Below, one piece after another: positions 57,901 through 64,000 of a stretch of DNA of 64,000 nucleotides (position 1 is its first letter; every line of letters begins with the position of its first letter). Source of the stretch: Nonomuraea glycinis (lineage in GTDB: Bacteria; Actinomycetota; Actinomycetes; Streptosporangiales; Streptosporangiaceae). The stretch spans positions 37,696-101,695 of the forward strand of contig NZ_BMNK01000026.1 of NCBI RefSeq assembly GCF_014646515.1. Direction: 5' to 3'. The notes beneath the pieces were generated by a model. The model was given only the letters and a program-made list of their open reading frames with translations. It was not told the origin of the DNA and did no database searches. Position numbers and translations under genes: made by a program.

Positions 57901-60900
57901 CGGGTTCTGGTACGGGGGGCCGCGGCCAAGTTGCTCGGGCACGAGGACGCCGGTGCGGTGGAGGCTTCCCGTACGTTCAAGGATCTTGGCTTTGACTCGG
58001 CGGCGTCGGTCGAGTTGCGCGACCGGCTCCGTACGGCGACCGGGCTGAAGCTGCCGACCGGTCTGCTGTTCGATCACCCGACGCCGGCCCGGCTCGCCGG
58101 CCACCTGCACGCCCTGCTCACCGCCACGACGCCGGATCGGCCGGCCGGGCAGGCCCGGACGACCGGGCGGCAGGCGGCGGACGACCCGATCGTGGTGGTC
58201 GGGATGGGGTGCCGCTACCCCGGCGGAGTGACCTCGCCCGCGGACCTGTGGCGGCTGGCCAGCACCGGCGCGGACGCGATCGGTGAGTTCCCCGCGAACC
58301 GTGGCTGGGACGTCGACGCCCTGTTCGCCACCGGCCCGGACCGCTCGGGCACCAGCGACACCAGGTACGGCGGATTCCTGCACGACGCCGACCGGTTCGA
58401 CGCGGCCTTCTTCGGGATCAGCCCGCGCGAGGCGGCGGCCATGGACCCGCAGCAGCGGCTGCTGCTGGAGATCTGCTGGGAGAGCATCGAGCGGGCCGGG
58501 ATCGACCCCGCCGACCTGCGCGGCTCGGCCACCGGCGTGTTCATGGGCGCGATGGCCCCCGACTACGGGCCGCCGCTGTACCGCACCGGGGGAGTCGCCG
58601 ACGGCCATCTGCTGACCGGCACCGCGCTCAGCGTCGTCTCCGGCCGGATCGCGTACACGCTGGGTCTGTGCGGTCCGGCGATCACCACCGACACGGCCTG
58701 TTCGTCCTCGCTGGTCTCCATCGTCCTGGCGGTCCAGGCGCTGCGGCGCGGCGAGTGCGTGATGGCGCTCGCGGGCGGCGCGACGGTGATGTCCAGTCCG
58801 GGGATGTTCGTGGAGTTCAGCAGGCAGGGCGGGCTGGCCGCCGACGGGCGCTGCAAGGCGTTCTCCGCCGAGGCCGACGGCACGGGATGGGCCGAGGGCG
58901 CGGGCGTGCTCCTGCTGGAGCGACTCTCCGACGCGCGCCGGCTGGGCCATCCCGTACGCGCGATGATCCGTGGCGGCGCGGTCAACCAGGACGGCGCCAG
59001 CAACGGCCTCACCGCCCCCAGCGGCCCCGCCCAGGAACGCGTCATCCAGCAGGCGCTGGCCGACGCGATGCTGGACGCGGGCGACGTGGACGTGGTGGAG
59101 GCGCACGGCACCGGGACCACGCTGGGCGACCCGATCGAGGCGCAGGCACTGCTGGCGACCTACGGCCGGGCCCGTTCCGAGGACAGCCCGGTCTGGCTCG
59201 GCTCGCTGAAGTCGAACATCGGCCACACCCAGGCGGCCGCCGGAGTGGCCGGTGTGATCAAAATGGTCAAGGCGCTGGAGCACCGCACGCTCCCGCCGAC
59301 GCTGCACGTCAAGGAGCCGACGCCGCACGTCGACTGGGAGTCCAGCGGAGTACGCCTGCTGACCGAGGCCGTCGAGCTGCCCGGCGATCGGCCGCTGCGG
59401 GCCGGCGTGTCGAGTTTCGGGGTCAGTGGTACGAACGCGCACGTCATCGTGGAAGGCACGCCCGATCCGGAGCCGGTGGCGCAGGCCGCCGGGGAGCCGC
59501 TGGTGTGGCCGGTGTCGGCGAAGTCCGGTGACGCACTGCGCGCGCAGGCGGCGCGGCTGCTCGCCTACGCCGAGGATGTCGCGGCTGAGGAGCTGGCCGG
59601 TGCGGGGCGGGTGCTGGCGCGGCGGGCGAGGTTCGAGCATCGTGCGGTGGTCGTGGCTCAGGATCGGGACGAGCTGCTGGCGGGGCTGGCGGCGCTGGCC
59701 GAGGGCGCGCCGCATGCGGCGGTCGCGACGGGGGTCGCGTACGCCGAGGCCCGGCCGGTGTTCGTCTTCCCCGGGCAGGGCTCGCAGTGGGACGGCATGG
59801 CGGTGGACCTGCTCGGCTCCAACGCCGCCTTCCGCGAGCAACTGGAGCGCTGTGACCGCGCCCTGGCCCGCCACACCGGCTGGTCGGTGGTGGACGTGCT
59901 GCGCCGCGTGGACGGCGCGCCCGCGCTGCAGGGATCGGACGTGATCCAGCCGGTGCTGTTCGCGGTCATGGTCTCCCTCGCGGAGGTCTGGCGCTCGCTC
60001 GGCGTGCACCCCTCCGCTGTGCTCGGCCACTCCCAGGGCGAGATCACCGCCGCGTGCGTCGCCGGCGCGCTGCCGCTGGACGAAGCCGCTCGGGTGGTCG
60101 TGCTGCGCAGCCGGGCGCTGATGCGGCTCGGCGACCGGGGCGGCATGCTCGCCCTGCCCGTCGACACGGAGCAGGCCGCGCGGATGCTGGAGCCGTGGGC
60201 CGGCAGGCTCTGGCTCGCGATCCACAGCGGACCGGCCAGCTCGGTCGTGGCGGGCGACGCCGACGCGCTGGACGAGTTCGCCGCCGCCTGCGGTGACACG
60301 GTACGGGTCCGGCGGGTCGCGATCGGCTACGCCGCGCACACCCCGCACATCGACGCCCTGCGCGAGGAACTGCTGGAGGCGCTCGACGGGCTCCAGCCGC
60401 ACGCGGCGGAGGTCACGTTCTGCTCGTCCCTGGCGGGCGGCCCGATCGACGTCACCAGGCTGACCGGCGACTACTGGTTCACCGGCCTGCGGCAGCCGGT
60501 GCTGTTCCGGCAGGCGGTGGAGTCACTCGCCGCTTCTGGCGTCGCGGAGTCGCGGCGGCCAGAGGACGGTTCTGGCGTCACGGTGGTGCGGCGGGCGGGG
60601 GACGGTTCTGGGGTTCCGGTGTTCCTTGAGGTCAGTCCGCATCCGGTGCTCACCGGGCACGTTGAGGACACGCTGGCTGCTGTGGGCGCGTCTGGCGGGG
60701 CGGCTGGGACGTTGCGGCGTGGTGACGGCGGGGCTGTTCGTCTGTTCAAGGCCGCCGCCCAGGCTTGGGTGCTCGGGGTGAACGTGACGTGGGCGGCGGT
60801 GCTCGGGGCGGCGGCGAACCACGACGACGCGCTCCCGACCTACGCCTTCAAGGGCTTGCGCCACTGGCTCGACGCGGAATCGGCCGCGGCCGGTGGCGGG

Positions 60901-63897
60901 CTCGCGCCCTCGCGTCATCCGCTGCTCGGGGCGAGTGTCCCGCTTGCGGCCGAGGACGGGTTCCTGCTGGCCGGGCAGCTGTCGCCGGCCGGCTCGCCGT
61001 GGCTGGCCGACCACGCGGTGGACGGTACGGTGCTGCTGCCGGGCACGGCCTTCGTCGAGCTGGCGCTGGAAGCGGCGACCGCGACCGGGTGCGCCGAGGT
61101 CGAGGACCTGACGCTGGAAGCCCCGCTGTTCCTGCCCGCGGCGGGGACCGTACAACTGCAGATCGCGGTAGGCAGGCCGGACCAGCAGGGGCGCCGGGCC
61201 GTGACCGTGCACGGCCGGCCGGCCGGTGACACCGAGGCGGGCTGGACCCGCCACGCGACCGGCCTGCTCACCGCCGACCCCGGCACCGCCCCGGCTTCCC
61301 CGATCAGCTGGCCGCCCGTCGCCGACCCGGTGGACCTGGGCGACCTGTACGGCCGTCTCGCCGAGCGCGGTTACGCGTACGGGCCGGCCTTCCAGGGGCT
61401 GCGAGCCGCCTGGCGGGCGGACGACGCGGCGTACGCCGAGGTCGCCCTGCCCGAATCGGTGCGTGGTGACGCCGGCCGCTTCACGCTGCACCCCGCGCTG
61501 CTGGACGCGGTGCTGCACCTGGTGGTGCTGGAGTCGGCGGACGACGCCGGCCTGCTGCTGCCGTTCTCGTGGAGCGGGGTACGGGTGGTCGCGGTCGGGG
61601 CGCAGACGTTGCGGGTCAGGCTCGAATGGCTGGGTGACGATCGGGTGTCGCTGACCGTGTTCGACGGGGCCGGCCAGTGGATCGCGGGCGTGGAGACGCT
61701 GGTGCTCCGCCGGATGTCCAGGGACGCCGCCGCCGGCCCCGCCGACTCCCTCGCCCACACCATCGAGTGGACCGAGTTCACCGGTGCCCCGGCAGACCCG
61801 GTCACCGGTGCCCCGGCAGACCCGGTCGCCGGGGGACCGGCTGACTTGGTTGCCGGGGCGGTGGCTGACCTGGCGGGGCTTCGGTGGGCGCTGGTCGGTG
61901 CTGACGAGTTGACCGACGAGTTCGGTGCCGAGTTGGCGGCGGCCGGGATCGATCCGCCGCGCTATTACGACCTCGCCTCGCTGGCCGAGATGACCGTGGA
62001 CCGCGTTCCTGACGTGGTCCTGGCTCCTTGCCACGCCGACCCCGACGACCTGCCGTACTCCGCGCACGACGCGGTGGGGCAGGCGCTCGACCTGGTGCAG
62101 GGCTGGCTCGGTGACGAGCGGTTCGCCGGGTCGCGGCTGGTCTGCCTGACCCGGGCCGGCGAGCCGGCGGTCGCGGCGGTGCGCGGGCTGGTGCGGTCGG
62201 CGCAGAGCGAGCAGCCGGGGCGGTTCGTGCTGGCCGAGGTGGCCGCGGGCTTCTCCGGCTGGGGCCTGCTGGCCAGGGCCATCGCGTCCGGCGAGCCGGA
62301 ACTGTCCGCCCGGGACACCACCGTGCTCGTCCCCCGCCTGGTACGCCGCCCACTCACCGCCTCGACCTCAACGTCCACTCAGCCCCCCGCTTCGATCTCT
62401 GCTCCTGCCTCAACGTCCACTCAGCCCCCCGCTTCGATCTCTGCTCCTGCCTCAATATCCGTTCAGCCCCCCGCTTCGCCCGGTGTCCCCGCCTCTGCTT
62501 TCCCGTCCGTTCCAGGTGGGGATGGGGCGGTGTTGGTGACCGGCGGGACGGGTGGGCTGGGGGCGTTGGTGGCGCGGCGGTTGGTGGAGCGGCATGGGGT
62601 TCGGGATCTGGTGCTGGTGTCGCGTCGGGGGCCGGGCGCTGTGGGGGTTTCGGATCTGGTCGCCGATCTGGAAGGGGTCGGGGTTCGGGTTCGGGTGCTG
62701 GCTTGTGATGTGTCGGATCGGGATGCGCTGGCAGATGTCGTGGCTTCGGTGGGGTCGTTGGCGGGGGTCGTACATGCGGCTGGGGTTCTGGATGACGGTG
62801 TGGTGGGGAGTCTGACGCCTGAGCGGGTGGATGTGGTGTTGGGGCCGAAGGCGGATGCGGCTTGGTTCCTGCATGAGTTGACCAGCGGGATGTCGCTGCG
62901 GTTCTTCGTGTTGTTCTCCTCGCTGGCCGGGGTCGTGGGTAACGCGGGGCAGGGGAACTATGCCGCGGCGAACGCCTTCCTGGATGGGCTGGCCGTTCAT
63001 CGGCGGGCTGCGGGGCTGCCGGCGGTGTCGGTGGCGTGGGGGCTGTGGGATGTCGAGTCCGGGATGACCGGTGGTCTGGATGTGACCCGGTTGGCTCGTG
63101 CCGGGATCGGACCGCTGCAGGTCGAAGAAGGGCTGGCCCTGTTCGACGGCGTGCTGGACGGCGACGCCGAGCCGGTCGTGGTGGTAGCCCGGTGGGACGT
63201 GGCCGGGCTGCGGGCGCGGGCCGAAGGTGGCGATCTGCCGGGAGTGCTGCGCGGGCTGGTACGCCTGCCGCGCCGTACCACCGGCCCGGTCGTCCGCGCC
63301 GTGGCCGGAACGGCGGGACCGGCGGGGCTGACCGAGCGCCTCGCCGCGCTCGGTGAGGCCGGCGCGCTGACCCACCTGACCGAGCTGGTCCGCTCGCATG
63401 TCGCCGCCGTCCTCGCGCACGGCGACCCCGACCAGGTCGACCCGGACCTGGCCTTCAACGATCTCGGCTTCGACTCGCTGACCGCCGTGGAGCTGCGCAA
63501 CCGGCTCACCACGGGCACCGGGCTGCGGCTGCCGTCCACGTTGATCTTCGACCATCCGACGATCCGCTCCCTGGCCGAATACCTGCTCCGCACGCTCGCC
63601 CCCGAGACGCCCTCCGCCGAGGACGCCCTGCGGACGGCGGTGGACCAGGCCGAGTCCATGATGCGGGCCGCCAACGGCGAAGCGGACGCCGTACGCGGCC
63701 GGCTCGTCGCCATCCTGCGGAGCGCGCTCACCAGGATCGGCACCTCCCCTGTCAGCACCGCCGCGCAGAACGGATCCAACGGCGCGGCCGAGGAGATCGT
63801 TTCAGCCTCCGACGAGGAGATCTTCGCCCTGATCGACAACCGGGCGATGACGTCTCCCCTGAGGGCACCGCAGGAAAGGCCGGACCATGGCGAATGA
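54982..63897 (+). CDS. type I modular PKS: KSQ-AT-ACP loading module plus KS-AT-DH-KR-ACP
   Basis: 2971 residues; ATG 54982 follows GGGGTGG, while ATG 54955 has no ribosome site. Loading module: KSQ with Gln173 for Cys (TLDAGQSSSL), AT1 with S666 (GHSQGE) and YASH 763-766, ACP1 S1006 (LGFDSAAS). Module 1: KS C1240 (TDTACSSSL), AT2 S1684 (GHSQGE) with YAAH at 1783, DH His2011 (HAVDGTVLLPG) and DAVLH, KR with GGTGGLG, LDD motif (B type) and Tyr2660, ACP2 S2832 (LGFDSLTA). AT1 motifs predict methylmalonyl, giving a propionyl starter after decarboxylation; AT2 is probably also methylmalonyl. The product would be an alpha,beta-unsaturated 2-methyl diketide. The tail resembles a docking domain. Confidence 0.96.
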   Translation: MVDESMRPVVTGGPDAIAVVGMACRLPGAADPGALWRLLREGVDAVTEAPEGRWPEAADYRRGGFLSDVDGFDAAFFGISPNEAAAMDPHQRLVLELAWEALENARTAPTGLRGSVGGVFLGAISNDHAALLAGAGAEPGRHAYTGANRAMIANRISYFLGLRGPSLTLDAGQSSSLVAVQLACESLRGGETALALAGGVNLNLSGATTDAIGSFGALSPDGRCHVFDSRANGYVRGEGGGLVVLKRLADAVAAGDAVHAVILGGAVNNDGGGDGLTVPSRRAQEEAIRLACARAGVAPGDVGYVELHGTGTKVGDPVEAAALGAAYGSFRPASEPLPVGSVKTNIGHLEGAAGIAGLLKVVLAIKHRELPASLHFESPPPEIPLPDLRLRVVRETAPWPGGDRPLVAGVSAFGMGGTNCHLLLAEPPPTPSLAQPPAQPVTPSRIQSPAPTSTPSPAPTSTPSPTPTPTPSPLPSAVRPGAAGGVGAGVPWVVSARSPEALREMAGRLVAVAAEPGADLAGIAAGLVRSRAVFEHRAVVLGAEREARVAGLRALAGGRPHDDVLLGAATGGRRVFVFPGQGSQWPGMARELLAASPIFAARVAECADALAPHTGYSLVDVLNERPGAPGLDRVDVVQPALWAVMVALAEVWRAHGVEPDVVVGHSQGEIAAATVIGALTLPDAARVVALRSRAITGIAGRGGMMSIAAPLDVVERAIGAQAGLSVAAFNGPRSLVVAGSRELLTELADRLPEHRTKLIPVDYASHTAEVEQVRDDVLAALAPIRPLNVTTAFVSTLTGERLDTAGLDAGYWYRSLRHPVRFAQAVRVATEESCELFVECSPHPVLATAVEETAEDAGREVAVIGTLRRGEGGPDRVQRSLAQAYAAGAPVEWPAVHETPRTHLVDLPTYPFQRRPYPPAGTTATPTRHATEAPERTPAAAERSSPATSEREAHADASTGGGAGRPVWELDEVRVLVRGAAAKLLGHEDAGAVEASRTFKDLGFDSAASVELRDRLRTATGLKLPTGLLFDHPTPARLAGHLHALLTATTPDRPAGQARTTGRQAADDPIVVVGMGCRYPGGVTSPADLWRLASTGADAIGEFPANRGWDVDALFATGPDRSGTSDTRYGGFLHDADRFDAAFFGISPREAAAMDPQQRLLLEICWESIERAGIDPADLRGSATGVFMGAMAPDYGPPLYRTGGVADGHLLTGTALSVVSGRIAYTLGLCGPAITTDTACSSSLVSIVLAVQALRRGECVMALAGGATVMSSPGMFVEFSRQGGLAADGRCKAFSAEADGTGWAEGAGVLLLERLSDARRLGHPVRAMIRGGAVNQDGASNGLTAPSGPAQERVIQQALADAMLDAGDVDVVEAHGTGTTLGDPIEAQALLATYGRARSEDSPVWLGSLKSNIGHTQAAAGVAGVIKMVKALEHRTLPPTLHVKEPTPHVDWESSGVRLLTEAVELPGDRPLRAGVSSFGVSGTNAHVIVEGTPDPEPVAQAAGEPLVWPVSAKSGDALRAQAARLLAYAEDVAAEELAGAGRVLARRARFEHRAVVVAQDRDELLAGLAALAEGAPHAAVATGVAYAEARPVFVFPGQGSQWDGMAVDLLGSNAAFREQLERCDRALARHTGWSVVDVLRRVDGAPALQGSDVIQPVLFAVMVSLAEVWRSLGVHPSAVLGHSQGEITAACVAGALPLDEAARVVVLRSRALMRLGDRGGMLALPVDTEQAARMLEPWAGRLWLAIHSGPASSVVAGDADALDEFAAACGDTVRVRRVAIGYAAHTPHIDALREELLEALDGLQPHAAEVTFCSSLAGGPIDVTRLTGDYWFTGLRQPVLFRQAVESLAASGVAESRRPEDGSGVTVVRRAGDGSGVPVFLEVSPHPVLTGHVEDTLAAVGASGGAAGTLRRGDGGAVRLFKAAAQAWVLGVNVTWAAVLGAAANHDDALPTYAFKGLRHWLDAESAAAGGGLAPSRHPLLGASVPLAAEDGFLLAGQLSPAGSPWLADHAVDGTVLLPGTAFVELALEAATATGCAEVEDLTLEAPLFLPAAGTVQLQIAVGRPDQQGRRAVTVHGRPAGDTEAGWTRHATGLLTADPGTAPASPISWPPVADPVDLGDLYGRLAERGYAYGPAFQGLRAAWRADDAAYAEVALPESVRGDAGRFTLHPALLDAVLHLVVLESADDAGLLLPFSWSGVRVVAVGAQTLRVRLEWLGDDRVSLTVFDGAGQWIAGVETLVLRRMSRDAAAGPADSLAHTIEWTEFTGAPADPVTGAPADPVAGGPADLVAGAVADLAGLRWALVGADELTDEFGAELAAAGIDPPRYYDLASLAEMTVDRVPDVVLAPCHADPDDLPYSAHDAVGQALDLVQGWLGDERFAGSRLVCLTRAGEPAVAAVRGLVRSAQSEQPGRFVLAEVAAGFSGWGLLARAIASGEPELSARDTTVLVPRLVRRPLTASTSTSTQPPASISAPASTSTQPPASISAPASISVQPPASPGVPASAFPSVPGGDGAVLVTGGTGGLGALVARRLVERHGVRDLVLVSRRGPGAVGVSDLVADLEGVGVRVRVLACDVSDRDALADVVASVGSLAGVVHAAGVLDDGVVGSLTPERVDVVLGPKADAAWFLHELTSGMSLRFFVLFSSLAGVVGNAGQGNYAAANAFLDGLAVHRRAAGLPAVSVAWGLWDVESGMTGGLDVTRLARAGIGPLQVEEGLALFDGVLDGDAEPVVVVARWDVAGLRARAEGGDLPGVLRGLVRLPRRTTGPVVRAVAGTAGPAGLTERLAALGEAGALTHLTELVRSHVAAVLAHGDPDQVDPDLAFNDLGFDSLTAVELRNRLTTGTGLRLPSTLIFDHPTIRSLAEYLLRTLAPETPSAEDALRTAVDQAESMMRAANGEADAVRGRLVAILRSALTRIGTSPVSTAAQNGSNGAAEEIVSASDEEIFALIDNRAMTSPLRAPQERPDHGE
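56327..56405 (+). repeat. low-complexity repeat in the KSQ-AT linker
   Basis: Repeats of CCCACGTCCACGCCGTCGCC and shorter derivatives encode a Pro/Thr/Ser run (TSTPSPAPTSTPSPTPTP type) between KSQ and AT1. The linker is longer and simpler than the usual structured KS-AT linker start. Confidence 0.8.
60535..60615 (+). repeat. partial tandem duplication inside AT2
   Basis: GGACGGTTCTGG occurs twice (about 60564 and 60600) with similar flanks. It encodes EDGSGVTVVRRAGDGSGVPV just before FLEVSPHPVL, an insertion of about 20 residues relative to the usual AT sequence at this point. Confidence 0.7.
61780..61827 (+). repeat. 24-bp tandem repeat after the DH domain
   Basis: ACCGGTGCCCCGGCAGACCC starts a 24-base unit at 61780-61803 that repeats at 61804-61827, with degenerate copies after it. 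It encodes GAPADPV repeats in the DH-KR linker. Confidence 0.85.
62368..62478 (+). repeat. 42-bp minisatellite directly before the KR domain
   Basis: A unit beginning TCAACGTCCACTCAGCCCCC runs at 62368-62409 and 62410-62451, then a partial third copy at 62452-62478. It encodes STSTQPPASISAPA repeats between the structural and catalytic parts of the KR region. The following KR DNA has markedly different codon use. Confidence 0.9.
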
Positions 63898-64000
63898 AGA
63901 CAAGTTACGGGCGTATCTGAAGAAGGTCATGGTGGAGCTGGCGGAGGCTCGTCAGCGGTTGTCCGAGGATCAGGGGCGTAGGCATGAGCCGATCGCGATC
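63887..64000 (+). CDS. next type I PKS protein, N-terminal docking domain (partial, runs off the edge)
   Basis: ATG 63887 overlaps the upstream PKS stop by 11 bases. MANEDKLRAYLKKVMVELAE is a classic coiled-coil N-terminal docking helix, followed by RQRLSEDQGRRHEPIAI leading into a KS. Codon 7 is TTA. The cluster therefore continues to the right. Confidence 0.93.
   Translation, partial: MANEDKLRAYLKKVMVELAEARQRLSEDQGRRHEPIAI

Overview
The window is 64 kb of high-GC actinobacterial DNA. GTG and TTG starts are common, genes overlap in ATGA/GTGA fashion, and there are LAL, SARP and NarL regulators, a GH92 glycosidase and a modular type I PKS. It fits a Streptomyces/Nonomuraea/Actinomadura-type genome, but I cannot place it in a genus. 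The left ~10 kb is ordinary chromosome: small membrane proteins, an SRPBCC protein, a CynX-type MFS transporter, an AlaX-like editing protein, tRNA-Ala(GGC), an SMP-30 protein and a secreted GH92 glycosidase. From about 8.3 kb to the right edge the content looks like one large hybrid biosynthetic gene cluster that continues past the window.

Region 8.3-29.3 kb holds precursor, regulatory and sugar genes: an acyl-CoA carboxylase carboxyltransferase subunit, a LAL (LuxR-type) activator, leuA, a UbiA prenyltransferase, a histidine kinase/response regulator pair, an aldo/keto reductase, an LLM flavin enzyme, an NDP-hexose 2,3-dehydratase, a sugar C-methyltransferase, a 3,5-epimerase, a DegT aminotransferase, a glycosyltransferase, a SARP and an aromatic-hydroxylase-type flavoprotein. 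Together with rmlA at 45.4 kb this is most of a pathway to a 3-amino-3-C-methyl-2,3,6-trideoxyhexose (vancosamine type). No 4,6-dehydratase or classical 4-ketoreductase is in view.

Region 29.4-46.3 kb is one tightly packed plus-strand operon. It encodes a dissociated, reductive type II PKS: FabG ketoreductase, ACP, FabZ dehydratase, a GcvT-fold protein, a ketosynthase and a chain-length-factor-like domain fused in one polypeptide, a nitroreductase, a flavin monooxygenase with an epoxide-hydrolase-type enzyme, FabD, two AcpS-like proteins, a SnoaL/ABM/zinc-ribbon protein, a second hydrolase, a beta-helix protein, an ABC exporter and rmlA. No enoyl reductase is present, so a polyene or partly unsaturated chain is the likely output. 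A TrmB/LuxR-type regulator follows.

Region 47.4-54.7 kb is mostly on the minus strand and encodes a fully dissociated NRPS module (two stand-alone condensation domains and an adenylation domain, with a carrier protein on the opposite strand). A cysteine desulfurase and a 311-residue protein I cannot assign share that strand. From 54.98 kb a modular type I PKS runs rightwards: KSQ-AT-ACP loader, then KS-AT-DH-KR-ACP, followed by the N-terminus of the next PKS protein at the edge.

The working model, which is inference, is a glycosylated hybrid product in which a type II polyene-like acyl chain, an amino acid handled by discrete NRPS proteins and a modular polyketide are joined and decorated with a C-methylated aminosugar. 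The most unusual features are the fused KS-CLF, the desulfurase/unknown-protein pair, a recurring TAGGGGT motif in intergenic regions at the left of the cluster, and many short tandem duplications at gene ends and inside linkers.
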